Source: Desmodesmus armatus (taxonomy: Eukaryota > Chlorophyta > Chlorophyceae > Sphaeropleales > Scenedesmaceae). From it: 64,000 nucleotides of DNA. The notes beneath the pieces were generated by a model that did no database searches, was not told where the DNA came from, and saw only the letters and a list, made by a program, of their open reading frames with translations. Numbering within the stretch: position 1 is the first letter of the stretch; each line of letters begins with the position of its first letter. The translations under genes were made by a program, and so were the position numbers. Below are positions 35,281-47,310 of this stretch, piece by piece. Where the stretch lies: contig VIIQ02000177.1 of the NCBI GenBank assembly GCA_007449985.2, forward strand, positions 62,001 to 126,000. The letters are read 5' to 3'.

Positions 35281-36378
35281 CCTGTCCTGGGGCTGTTCTT
35301 AGTAGTTATAGCACGCTCCTGGAAGGTTTTGGACCCTTCGCATCATTTTTGCAACACAACAGTACCACCCCCCCCTCCCACTGGGGCCCACCATGCATGA
35401 GCGTCGCTTAGCTGCGCTTGCGCCACCACAGTCATCCATCCAGACCAGCACACACAGCCAACAACCGCTGCTGTGCCCGGGACAGGGCGAGATTGAGAGC
35501 TTGATGTTGTACGAGGCTACTCTACGGACTGTCAACAATCAACGCCCTCTTCCTTCCTGATTTGTTGTTTGAGAGGAGTGTGAATCACATGTGCCCGCTG
35601 GCTGTGAAGGGGTGCGGAGGAACAAGGAACTCGGGAACTTCACTGCTGACTTACAGTGCCAACCAAACGGTTTCAATATGCCATACAACTTAATAGCGTG
35701 CTGTGATGCGCGCTTTTTCTGGCGTTATGCATGCTAACTGTCTCACACCTGCACACTCCAACTCCCAGAAAATAACTCTGCACAGCCATCACACAGGAAG
35801 CACAACAAAACAACAGAGACACACAGTATGAACGTTGTAAGCGTTTTAAGAGCTGCTTCCCTTCACCTGGCCGTCTTATTGGGCCACAAGAGGAAAACAA
35901 GTTCAGGTAATAATTCTGGACTGTATGATGCTATGCCTTTAGTGGGAGAGCCTGGGCATCCCCGTTTGCCCACGTCTTGAAATGGCAGGTGTATGCTCAA
36001 CACGTTGCTCCGACATGGCAATACTCTGGCTTAGCACAGGGTAACTGTGCTGCACCATGCTGTGGAAGCTGAAGGGGCGATTGCGCTCGCTGCACAATCG
36101 CCATGGCCCAGGCTTTCACATGTCTCGCATGTGCTGCGGGCTTAGATATGTGAACTCGTCTGCGTGTTAGTAGTGAAATTGATCTCTTCCGGACCATACT
36201 GCCGGCTGTCAGAGCCACAAGTATTTGATTGGCTGTGCTGCACTGAGCACACCATCGCCAGTCATCTAAGCATCGACTCTACTTTTGAACAACAGTGTTG
36301 CTTGCTGATAGAGTCAACTCAACGGCAGTCCACACGACGCTACCAAAAGACACCGAAAGTGCCTGACCAACGGCGCCT
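35281..36378. promoter_or_regulatory. shared upstream region of divergent SBP2 and SBP3
   Basis: 1.1 kb between two divergent start codons, so it should hold both promoters. Only two GTAC cores (the SBP-binding tetramer) are present, at 35362 and 35509, which is no more than chance. No clear TATA box could be assigned. Confidence 0.45.
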
Positions 36379-39061
36379 ATGTCTGTTGTGTCTTACGGTG
36401 CGGTCTTGATGCACCGTAATGCTGTGCAGCGCCTGCTTTTGCCCGCTGCAGTGGAACAACAGGGATCACCACCCGCAAGAATGAACAATCATCTGACTTA
36501 TCTGCCATCCACCCCCTGTGCAGACGCCGCTGCCTGCTGGCAAGAGAAGGATGATTCTTGCAAGCGCATATGCATGGTGAGCAACGGGAAAGGCTCGTGA
36601 TTGGGGCCGTGTCATGCCCCAATGTCTGGTGCAACACTGATGACATTCATGCATGTATTCTGTGACGTTTGCCTATAGCTTCACACGCAGTGCCAGAAGT
36701 ATGCGACAGAGATATGACTAGCACATTACTTCCGCAGATGGAGCTTGTGTCCAGCCTGTCAGCCCAGGGCAGCGGCTGTCACTGGCTCACCCTGTTACCA
36801 TGCTGCTGCTTGCTGCCATATGCTGCTCCATCAACCCGTACAGGTGGAGGGATGCACTGTAGATGTATCTCTGGAGTCCAGTTACTGCAGGCAGAGGCGG
36901 GTGTGCATGGCGCACCAGCAGGCAAGCTCTGTGAAGCTGGCTGGAAGTGATGAGCTGAAGCGCTTCTGCCAGCAGGTGGGCCGACACTGATGGGGGTTGC
37001 AGTGAGGGGCCTGGCACTCTCCCTGAGGCCGTTGACGTATGGCGCATACCTTGAAGCCTTCTCACAAAGCTAACAGCCTACCTGCAGGCGAGCGACAGTC
37101 TGCTCATGCCCAGAAATTAATGCAAGGCGGCAAGGGAGCCATCATCTGCATCCAAACAATGCTAACTCAACCGCACCGCTTGTGTCGTCCTGTGTTGTGC
37201 TGTGCTGTGCTGCCGTCACTCAGTGCGGTAAGCTGGAGGAGCTGACTGCCTTTGATGAAGGCAAGAAGAGCTGCAGGGCCGCGCTGGCCAGGCGCAGGGC
37301 CAACCATGCAGCACTGAAAAACAAGAAGGCATCACCAGCCGCAGCTGCAGCAGCACCAGCAGCAGCAGCAGTGTCAGAGCCCCTGGCAGCATTTGACTTC
37401 ATCCCTATGGTGTATGCCCCCACTGCCACCCCAACAGAAGTGCTGCAGGACCTGCAGACACTGGAGGTCCCTGCAGCTGCTGCCTCTGCAGCAGACATGA
37501 CCTTTGTGTCGGCCCCTGGGGTGTATGGCTCGAAGCTTGAGCAGCAGCTGCAGCTATACCAACAGCAATGCGCAGTGCTGCGGGCACAAGTACAGCAGCT
37601 AGAGGAGGAGCAGAGGCAGAGCCAGGCTGGCATGGCGGCTGCTGTGCATCAGGCACAGCTCACCCACCAAACCTTCGGCTCTATTGGGAGCCCAGAACAG
37701 CCTGCCCCATCAGCTGCCGCAGCTGCCCGCTGGAACCTGTGTAGCCCTGACGTGTCTCAGTGCCGGGATACTATCACCTACGTCCCTTTCCTCCCTGCAG
37801 CAGCAGCAGCACCTAGTGCCGTAAAGATGGAGTCATCCTGCAGCGCCACCCTGTGCTTCCCAGCACGCGCGGACTCCTGCTCCATGCTGCTGCCGCGGCA
37901 CTGCAGGGCCAGCAACAGCGCCAGCTTCCCCAGCGCTCCTCAGCTGTCCCACATGGGGTCGGGCATAGGGCCCGCTGCCTTGCACAGCATGCAGCAGCAG
38001 CAGCTCTGGCTGCAGCAGCAGCAAGCGGCCATGGAGCTCCAGCAGGGTTTTGCGTCCGAGCCAGCACTGGCTGCCACAGGGGCCGGCTATGCAGGCGCAT
38101 GCATGACGCCTGCAGGCCCCTCGCGCTGCGCATCAGGCATGGATGCGAGCACGTGCTACAGCGCAGGGACATACTGCAGCAGCGGGTACGGCGACTGGGC
38201 ATGGCAGCAGATGATGCAGCCGCCTGCGCATGTGCAGCAGATGCTGCCGGCTGCGTTTGGCGGCATGTCCGCCCCGCTTCCTGCAGGATGGGTTGGAGGC
38301 AGTGCATCTAGCGCTGTCCACAGCGCCGGGCTGGTGCCTGTCATGCCCCACATGTTCACAGGTGCAGGCATGCAGGCGCATGTGCCTGCGCAGGGTGCAG
38401 GAGGGGCCATGCAGGGTGCAGGAGGCAGCGCAGGAGGGCCCTCTGCTGCCTCCCAGGGCGTGATGGTGCTGGGGGAAGATGATGGGTGTGACATCATGGA
38501 CTGTGACTCCGCCGAAGACCTGGAAGGTAAGGGGCATGGCATGCAAGACAGACGTTGACGTAGCCTGGATACATGCATGTCATGCACTGTATGATGCAAG
38601 GGCAAGGTGTTAACCCCACTAACGTGTGTGTCTCATGAGGGCGTGAAGAGCAGGGCACCAACCTGCGGCATGCAAGTGGAGCATAGCACGTCCAGCTTGG
38701 GTGAAGGGTCCTATCGGGGGGTGGGTGGGTGGGGGGGGGGGGGATAGTGAAGCAGGTTGCGGCATGGAGTCTCATACTGCCGCTACGGGTAAGGTCAGGA
38801 GCAATCTGGGTCCCTATTTTTGCAGCTGTGCTTCATGCATCAGGGGAGAATGCTGGCAATGGCAGCAGCATGGCCCGGTGTGGACGGCGCCCCTACAAGC
38901 ACCGGCAGCATGTGATGCAGTTCCTGGCAAACTTTTGTTCTGCAGTCCGTCTCACCTGCACCCTGTGCTTCCAAATGTGCTGCCCCTGTGCAGGCCTGCT
39001 GGAGATGTCCCTGCTGGAAGCAGGCATGAAGGCGCGCATGGGTGCTGCGGGCATGTTTTGA
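36379..39061 (+). CDS. SBP-box transcription factor 3
   Basis: SBP-box nuclear factor, 566 aa, exons 36379-36576, 36844-36975, 37224-38526, 38994-39061. Exon 1 ends CKRICM, joined to VEGC (C65, C70); sixteen residues later CMAH supplies C87 and H90. KRFCQQ joins CGKLEELTAFDEGKKSC, giving C108, C111 and C127, while position 115, normally the His ligand, is Glu. The basic stretch ARRRANHAALKNKK follows. A coiled coil lies near 205-240 (KLEQQLQLYQQQCAVLRAQV), then Ala/Gln/Met-rich sequence, and a last exon GLLEMSLLEAGMKARMG. Exon 2 (132 nt, 44 codons) equals the two zinc-site exons of SBP1/SBP2 joined without an intron. The first ATG is an estimate; M35 is another candidate. Confidence 0.9.
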
Positions 39062-42000
39062 CTGCCCTTTCATCAGCCTGTTCACCTTACCTGCAGCGCC
39101 AGCGAGTGTCTACTGCCCCGCCATGCTTGAGGGGCCCACAGTCTCGTATTGGTGTCAGAAGTGTGTTTGTATGCGGCACCAGTGTTGTGAACAAAGAAAT
39201 GCATGGGTTGAGTGCATTGATGGGTGGCGTTGAGTGCCTTGCACGTGTTGAGATGGAACGTTGGCTTCGTGACTGTTAACTGTATGATGCCACTGGCTGC
39301 TGCTGCTGCTGCTGCTGCTGCTGCGTCAACCTGTGTCAGAAGGTCACTTGTGCCACACCCGTGTGGGCTGCTGTACGTGGGACCAATGGTGGTGTAGTAC
39401 TGCATTGTGTGTGATGAGTGTTGAGTTGCGGGCAGGGACAGCGATGCATTTACTGCCCGTCACACACCTCAAAGGTACTTTTGCCCAACTTGTTGCGCTG
39501 TTGATGCGCCTTGTGTGCCCATCTTGCGCGTCGGACTTTGAGATCGAACTGCGCAAGCATGGGTAGTATGGAACGACGTGAGAACTTGGTCTTGTGCAGT
39601 CAGCACTCAAGGCTGCAGCAGCTTGTGCATAGAGCCCTGTCAGGTATGTGGGCCTTGGTTTGGATAGCCGCTGAGCATGCAGTTCTGAGTGACTGTGGTT
39701 GGAACCTACAAGGTGTGGGTCAGGGACAATGCAGTTGAGGGAGTGGTAGGATGTGTACAGCCAGCTGGACAGGATTGACAGTTCAAGTGCAGTCTGCCTT
39801 CCCCCGCCTTGAACTGACAGATTGACAAGTGCCAGTGCATCTCTGTGATGAGCTGCCGCTAAGTCGACCCTTGCAATGGTGTTGAGCATTCTGCCATCTG
39901 CAGCGACTTAGCCTTGTCGTACTGTGCGCGACTGTGCTGTGATGTGCTGTGCTGTGCCGTTTTGTGGTGCTGTGGCTGAGTAGGACTTTCAGGGAGGCTT
40001 TTTTTGTGCATGTCCTGTTGTGCTATCTTGTCCCAACAGTTGCGGCTTCGTTGTAGTAGGATGCCGGAGTGTGTCGTCAATGTGGCTTGCATCCAGTCCC
40101 GTTTATGGCGCAAACAGCCCTCAATCAAGTAGACACGCGTGTACTATCAGGCCTCTGCTCTCTTTGCAGCCAGGGGAAAGGACGTCTGGCAACGCACCTG
40201 ACCTGCAGCACCGCTTGGCGTTGCTTGCGCAGGCTATGGGGTGTTCTTCTGCTCTGGGTTTTAGTACCTGGCCGGGCAGTGTGGGGTATGTCTTGTCGGT
40301 GGTCCTGGCCTGACGCTGGCCACGGTGCACGGAGGGCTGTGCGCTTAGCTGGGTGTAAGTGCGTACAGCCATGGGCTGCTTTGCTTTTCAGGATGGAAGC
40401 TGCATGTGTCATGTTGGTGCTGTCGTTGCCTGTGGCTGCTGTTGCGTATGATGTGGTCGTGTATTACCGTATTGGAGGACCTTCTTTAGGAGGTTCTTTT
40501 CAGTTCCACTGAATTGAGGCACCTTTTTCAGCCCCCTTGGTGATCCCTTCATGCACAGAGTGCATACGCCATACGCCTTCGGACAGACTACAGGTGCCCG
40601 GGCAGTCTGTGTTTCAATGCATGCGGCTTGGCAGCACGAGATTGTGGATGGGCAACCATGCTTGTCTCTCTGCCAGCCAGCTCATGTCCATCACAACCAT
40701 CGTACATGTGGCCGTGTGTGGGCATTGCCTGGACAGCTTTCAGTGGAATCAGGAGTGGCATCAACATTACCCGACCTGCCGGATCCAAAAAATGGTCACT
40801 CTGGCTGCCTGGGCCGATTGTGGTTGCGACCACAGCCCATGCACTACCTGTTTTTGTGGGTGTGATTGCTGTTATCCAAGGTTCAGTGGCGTGTGGAATG
40901 CGTTGTGCAGGGAATCAAGGCGCACTGCATTGAGTTGTACTCTGTCCTTGCAGGCTTTGTTCCCTGGTTGTTTGCGTGCGCTGGACTGCATCTCCCAGCT
41001 CTGCTGTGTTTGAGGGATCTGTTTGATTGGCCAGCACAGCCCCCTTTGATGGGGTTGTGTTGGTGCAGGCAAGGTTTTGAGTGGGGCATCTGTTGGTCTG
41101 TTGGGAAGGTGCAGCCAGGAACGTGAAGCAGTCGTGAGGTGCTGTCCTTAAAAAGTCAGGACTGGTCTGCAAATGCCAGTGCATTCTTGTGGTGCACCAT
41201 CTCTTCTGGGCTGAGGATGCAGGATAGAGCTTTCGCTGAGAAGTGGGTCTGAGTGCTGCTACCAATGTGGACTTCAGTGTGTGTGTAGTTGTTCTGCGGT
41301 GGCCTGCTTGCGCGCAACACAAAGTCTTGTGTGTGCAGCAGTAGCCGCAAACACTCTTTCTGTACTGAGCTTTTTCTAGGAATTGACCACCTCGGTGCAG
41401 GGCTGTCCCTGTCGTGGGCATGTTTTTATTTTGCGTGGACGCACACCTGCCTCCTAGCGCACACGCACTAGTATGTGTTGCGGCCGATATCGGCACTTTT
41501 CTTGCACTCTGTGATATGGCATAAGACCCAGGGGGTTGCTAGGTGATCAAATGTGGCGGCAGATGCACTTTTGTGCCCGGACAGTCGAGCATTTGTGAGA
41601 GCTCCTGCCGTGGGCTGCAAAGGGCCGTTCCTATGTTGGAGGCTTGGCGTATGTTGGTCTCACCACCACCTCACCGTGCCAGGCATGAATTTGTACAGAT
41701 CTTTGAGTGGACCACATGATGATTGCGTGAGTCGTCATTGTGTTGCATTGCGCTTTTAAGCGTGCGGCGTAATGCTCTTTGAGTCCTGCACGCAATGGTC
41801 TCATGGCGCTTGGGTCACTCTTGAAAGCAGCCCATAGATACTGGTCGTGGCTTGGCCTGGGACGTTGAACAGCACTGAGGCTGCTGCTTGCCCTGTTCAG
41901 TGTGTATCTGGCTGGCGCCACGAGCTGTTTATGATTGAATTTGAGGACAGTAGCCTGAAAGCCAAGCTGGCTGAGCACCAGCAGATGCGCTGTTGCTGTT

Positions 42001-43500
42001 GCGCTGCTGCTTGGGCCGGTACTGGTGCGAGCCTCACACATTGCGCTTTTTGCTACCCTCACACACTGCAAATTCTTCACCTTGCAGGAGGCAGGCAAGC
42101 CGGATTCCACTATCACCCATGATAGTGGTGCTTATGTTAGTCGTGCTGTGGCCCAGTAAAGTAGCCACTAGTAGTAGTTGAAGTGTTGATTATGGCTATG
42201 CCCGAAGGGCTTTAGTATAGCGACGATCAGGGACCCATCACGAACCGACCCGCCCCCCCTTTTTTTGGAATCGCAATTGTATATTGTGACGTATCGACCC
42301 CAAAAAGCTCTGCCCAACTCTACTCACTTCTACTGCTTTTGGACCCCCCACTTTGGCACGGCAGCAGCCGCTGTACTGACAGCTGCAGCCGCATCTGATG
42401 AGCTGGAAAAACAAGGAGTACAAAAAATTTTCTTAAAACCAACGGGAAGTTCCCCTGGTTCTAACGGGAAGTTCCCCTGGTTCGGTCGCGATTGGCTGCA
42501 ATGACCCATCGCAACTGCCTTTCCAGAAATTAGGCACTTTTTCCCAACAGGGTGTATTTTCTGCGACCATACGAATTTACGTGAGGCAATTAAATTTAAA
42601 GGCAAGTGCACAGGCACGACCAATGCTTGCCGGTGCAGAATGGCTCGGCAGTACGGTACGGGGTTGACTAAACCGGCAGCTGCCATATCAGAGCAACTGT
42701 CACTACAGGTATGTAAAGGGTCCATTAGATAACAGGTACAGAAGGTTGCGGAGTCCAGGCAACCAGTATGCAGACAGCAGGGACCGATCGAACTGGCGAT
42801 CCTTGTTGCTGCTCTCACCAAAACGGGCGTTTCCGGCACGCGTTTGATGCGCGTTGATCTTGCGAGATAAACCGGTTATCCTTTTGAAAACATGAGACGG
42901 AAGCGCACACATCTGCCATGATGACTTCGCTTCTTGACAGGTGCACCTGTAGTGAGCCTCCAGTCCACGCGACATGTCGACAACGCATTTGCTGCTGTTA
43001 AAGAAATGCATGGCAGGTGCTACAAGTGGTTTTTAAGGTACCCTTCTACTGGCCTTCCTGGATCACGCTCGGGCTTTTTCCATGTGTGCTTGTGTGTGTG
43101 GGGGGGGGGGGGGGGCTGATGGCTGCACTGGGTCACTGAGGTAGAGTTGCGAGGGCAGGGGAAAGGGGGGTGGGTGAAGCCCACCCCCCTGGGATTCCCC
43201 TGCCAATTCCCCCCTCCACCCTCATGGTGTGCTGCCACACTGTGTGCTGCTGACCAGTTGCAAATGCTGTTGCAGCAGGTCGCTGAGGTTGAATTGCGAG
43301 GGCAGGGGGAAGGAGAGGGGGGGGGGCGCTACCCCATTGGGATACATCTGCCAGGGATACATCTGCCAGGGATACTTCTGCCAGGGATACATCTGCCAGG
43401 GATACATCTGCCAGGGATGAATTGCTCAAATTCAACCTGAACGCACACAACAATAGCCCGAGGCCTACTCATACCCGATTCCTTACCCAACCCGACTCTG
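39062..43500. other. gene-poor interval after SBP3
   Basis: 4.4 kb without recognisable genes. It contains a G-run near 38735-38745 just before it, a CTG tract at 39298-39325, a doubled 18-bp GGGAAGTTCCCCTGGTTC-like unit at about 42444-42482, a TG/G tract at 43091-43115 and a 15-bp repeat array (43341-43415). Frames up to 190 codons occur but show no family features. Confidence 0.4.
43341..43415 (+). repeat. 15-bp tandem repeat, five copies
   Basis: Unit GATACATCTGCCAGG, starting at 43341, 43356, 43371, 43386 and 43401, with one A-to-T change in the third copy. The unit is a multiple of three, so all frames stay open through it, but no gene surrounds it. Confidence 0.95.
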
Positions 43501-44259
43501 CATAACAATGATGGCGTGATCGAGGCGGGCCTTTGTGTGACAAAATCACATTTTTCTCAGAGCCCGGTGACCCGTTTGCGACCGTTTTTAGTGCGTTGGA
43601 AAGCAGGAAGTAGACCCAATCTTTCTAGATATACAATTACGTGCCTACTGACATTTACTTTACGAGCACCTCGGCAGTGACAGCAGGCTTCTGCCGTGAC
43701 GTTTGAGTGTGTAACATACTTATTACATGTCAAACAAGCAAATCTGACCTTTGGCTGGCTAGTATCGCCACAACATGCGCCAGAAGCGACCGATCTTTGT
43801 GATGGTGATCAACAGCAACAGCAATTCAGGCCATGCGGCTGCCCCTGCTGGCTTCTTGGGGAACATTGTTGTCATACGACGCTATTTCCGTCACATGACA
43901 CCTTGCTGCTGCGTGTGTGTTGAATGCTGCTGGATGGCAAGGGTGGGTGGTGTCTATGGCCGTCGCAGCTGCACGGATGAGCAGCAAGGCCTGTGGGGCG
44001 AGCAAACAAACAGTATAGACATCATCAAACTTGAACAGCACGTGCAGCATACAGCAGCAGCCCTGCATGCTGAGCAGCAGGCCAGTGTCCCTTGCTGGTG
44101 CTGCTGTTCTGCCATAGCACACAGCACAGGCAGCAGGAAACCCTCCGAAAAACGTTTTGATAATGTTTAGTAAGTATGTTCGACCATTCCCATCAATAAG
44201 AAGGTGAAACGCGCCGAGTTTCGATAGGGGCCAGTAACGATCACGCCATCATTGTTATG
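43501..44259 (-). mobile_element. TIR element, copy 1 (759 bp)
   Basis: Both ends carry the same 22-bp inverted repeat starting CATAACAATGATGGCGTG. The interior aligns over its whole length with 47311-48068 in opposite orientation: the GGGCCTTTGTGTG end is on the left here and on the right in copy 2, and the TTACTGGCC end is the reverse. It carries a short conserved frame (44122-43826, - strand). No transposase was recognised, so it is probably non-autonomous. A target-site duplication is not evident (flanks ...CTCTG and TGCCTCC). Confidence 0.85.
43826..44122 (-). CDS. short ORF inside TIR element copy 1
   Basis: 98-codon frame containing ARDT, MQG, MLH, DVYT and QALLL in the same order as the frame in copy 2 (47453-47677). 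The copy 2 start region is here one base shorter, so the homologous ATG is out of frame and a different upstream ATG (in TGTGCTATGGC context) is needed. No known domain. It could be a decayed coding remnant or a functional small protein. Confidence 0.35.
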   Translation of the reverse strand: MCYGRTAAPARDTGLLLSMQGCCCMLHVLFKFDDVYTVCLLAPQALLLIRAAATAIDTTHPCHPAAFNTHAAARCHVTEIASYDNNVPQEASRGSRMA

Positions 44260-47200
44260 TGCCTCCTTCACGGGCATAGCCGGTTTGGGCGCAGCCCACA
44301 TGTTGCTTGGTCAGCAGGCCCTGTGCTTGCTTTGTGAGTTGCTGCCGGACCGGGACTGCTGCTGCAGTCCTCGGTTCATTGTGCATGACCCCCCAGGCAT
44401 TTGTGAGAGCCTCGTTCAGTCTCAGTGTGTGGATATCTCTTGTCGATGTGAGTACAGTAATGTTTGTCCTTGACCGTTTCGCACGTAAGTCGGTTGATGT
44501 TGCCTGGAGTCTGTACCGCCTTCTTGTGGTTTACCGCAACGTTGCCAGCCACTTCAGCCAGACACGTGCTGTGCACAGCACCAAGGTACTGCTTGGTGGA
44601 ATACGCATGTTGCTTCTTGGCAGTCACCTGTTCCGGAAGGGTTTAGGGTTTAGGGCAAACCCTGAACCCTTGTGGGACTGTCATGGACAGATGCATTCTT
44701 TGGTGCAGCACCACATCCTCAAAGCATGGTCGCAGACACCTGTGCCTGCCACCTGGGTTCTGGTGCATGTGGTAGTGTGGACGATGCACGTTGGCATGGA
44801 TGGATGGTCGCAGTGCAAGGGGGCACAGTACATGCTGGCCAGAGCAGTGGTAGTGTGGGAGGTTGCAGAGGTACCTCATCATTGCACTAGTTCCTGGCCA
44901 TGCAGGACACAGAGATGCTACTAGATCCTGTCAGTATGCTGGTCTGCAAGCACTCGGGCGTGCATCTGTTGTTGGGCACGTTTGGCAGGCACTTGGGCGT
45001 ACATCTGTTTATTGGACACGTTCTTCACGGATGGCAAAAACCACGCAGTGTTGAATCCATTTACACAGCTGTTTCTATCCTGCCGCTGCAGCATCGCAGG
45101 GGCACCCAGCCACCTGTCCCTTGATGCCGTTTGTTGTGGCTGCACGCATGAAGTTGCCTGCTGGCTTTTGCATCTGCACGTGCAAGAGGTCCTCTCTGGC
45201 CATGCACTTTTCCGCCCACCAGTTGTTCAGTGGTCTTGTTTGGCACATGTAAGGATTGTGCTGTTTAACTCAGGAATGGGAGTGATGTATACAGGTCTAG
45301 TCAGTGGGAAAGGTTGCGCTTAAGCTCTGCTGCTGCTTCAGTCACTTTGGTGCAGTTGTGGCACTGCTTTGGTCTGCTCTCTGATAGCGGTTGCATGTTT
45401 GACTGGGACTGGTCAATGTGTCTGATCATGGTGCAGTGGTGCCAACGGCTGGCCGGGAGTTCGTCCTGTGGTCTTCTGCGTCTGTTCTCCCTTCAATTGG
45501 CCTGCAGGTGGTCCCTGTACATGCAGCCAGTGTGGCAGGAGCGGACCTCCTTCCGTCTTGCACTGTCGGTATAAGCTTAGCACACTGTGCTTGTGTCCTG
45601 TCACCCAGTTGGGCTGCAAGTGTGGCAGGTATGCACCTTCGTGCTTTATAGCAACACCTGCCTTGTTGCTGCCTGTAGCGCTGCCGTGGGTGTGACTGGC
45701 GTACCACACAGGCACATGGACGCGACATACCTTGGGTCTGGTTGTGCTGTGCCAGCATGGCTGGTGATTGCGACATGGCTGTCTGATATGCGATTGCGAG
45801 GGTTATTGCTCACGCTCTGCAGCTTCTAGCATTGCACCGCGGCAGTCTGGTGAAACCTTGGGGTTTCCTTGGTACTGGATTGCGTAGTGGACGGCGGCTG
45901 GTGCTGACACATGCTTGTGGAGCCACACATGCTGTGCAGGTGTCCACACAAATCGCGTTGTGGCATCTCTTTTGAATCAACTTGCACATGTGTGCTACCT
46001 GCCAGCAGTGCTGGACATGTACACATGTGTTCTTCCTGCGCATGCAGTCTGTGTGGCAGCAGATGCTGCCCTGCGAGGCCTGCACGGCCAGCACAAACAC
46101 AGTGCACTGTGCTTGCTTAGTGCTGCCCGGTTTGGGATGTGGCGTGGACGGGAGCAACACATGCCTGCTGTAGCCGAAATATGGCTCGGTTTCGTCTTGT
46201 GATGCGTGCCAGCATACCCAGGAATACCTCTTGTTTGGTGGTGGTTACAAGCCCTTGATGCAAGGAGGGGAGAGGCGTTGACATACGCTGCATAGCGCAT
46301 GTTGTGGAGCTGTTATTAGCTGCGATATGTGGATCACGAGTTTCCACAGCTCCCCCGGTGAGCTATGGCATGGGTTCTAGCTTCGATGTGTATGACAATG
46401 TGCATTTGGATGTGGATGTGGTCTGTTACGCGGAGTCCTGTGCGCAGTGTGATGCTGCAAGTCAATGGATTGGCAGCCAAGGGACGGCGTCAACTCTGTG
46501 CCCTGGATTTTGTCACTATGTGTCCTCAATGGTCATATAAGCTTGCTTTATGTGCTCGCAGCCAATGTGTGGCACTGGGAATATGTTGTCAAGCCTGCAG
46601 GACCGGCAGCATTGCCAAGCCGTGTGGAATCTGAACCATACACGGGCTCTGTGCACAAGGCCCGTGGTGTGTTGCAGGCAGCAGGGCAGGCCTGCTGCGA
46701 CTGCATGTGGCTGGGAATGTGGCATGGGCTGGTGGCTTGGGCCACAGCTGTGGCTTGGGCTTGTGTCTTGGAATGCTTTGTGAGTGATGTGCACCATCAT
46801 ACGCACACACCAAATTTGTCCAGTATTCTGCATGGGTGTCTGGAATCCTCTTTGATGCAAGCTATGCTATGAGCAAGTGGTGATGCAGTGGCCCCAACCC
46901 GCTTCAAGTTCTGTGCTGGGCTGGGTTTGATGAAGCGGCAGGGTGCACATATGGCCCCAGGAGCTGTCAGTTGCTTGAGTGGCTGCAGCTGGCAGCTGAC
47001 TGGGTAGATGGGGCACACGGTCTGAAGGTAACACGGTGTGAGACTCTGTGATATGAGGAACTCGAGACATGCTGCCACCCTTCCTACATGGGTGTGTTGA
47101 GTTGCACTGTGAGGCCAGCTGGTGCTGTGGTGGCTGGTGCTGTGTTGTCACACATGTCAACAGGAGTGAGGCACAAGCACACAACTTGAACGATTGCAAA

Positions 47201-47310
47201 CGCAGCACAAACTCTATGCTCAGCAGCCTGTGACCCAGAGGCAAAGGGTTGCCTTTGTGCCTCGACGCATGGGAGCACGAGTGCCTATCTCATCCACAAG
47301 TTGTGGCATT
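44260..47310. other. interval between the two TIR elements
   Basis: 3.05 kb flanked by the two oppositely oriented TIR copies. It contains a telomere-like motif (44638-44655) and long frames (for example 44307-44924, + strand) without family resemblance. I see no transposase. Confidence 0.4.
44638..44670 (+). repeat. telomere-like inverted pair
   Basis: AGGGTTTAGGGTTTAGGG is followed at once by CAAACCCTGAACCC, so two TTTAGGG units face two CCCTAAA-like units and could form a hairpin. Confidence 0.6.

Noticed and set aside
35281..36378. GTAC sites as autoregulatory SBP-binding elements between SBP2 and SBP3
   Set aside because: Only two GTAC tetramers in 1.1 kb, at or below chance expectation.
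40915..41496. 193-codon frame on the - strand
   Set aside because: Composition-driven (Thr/Ser/Gln/His), no motif, no adjacent exon.
44307..44924. 205-codon open frame on the + strand between the TIR elements
   Set aside because: No conserved motif or transposase signature. It runs through a telomere-like motif.
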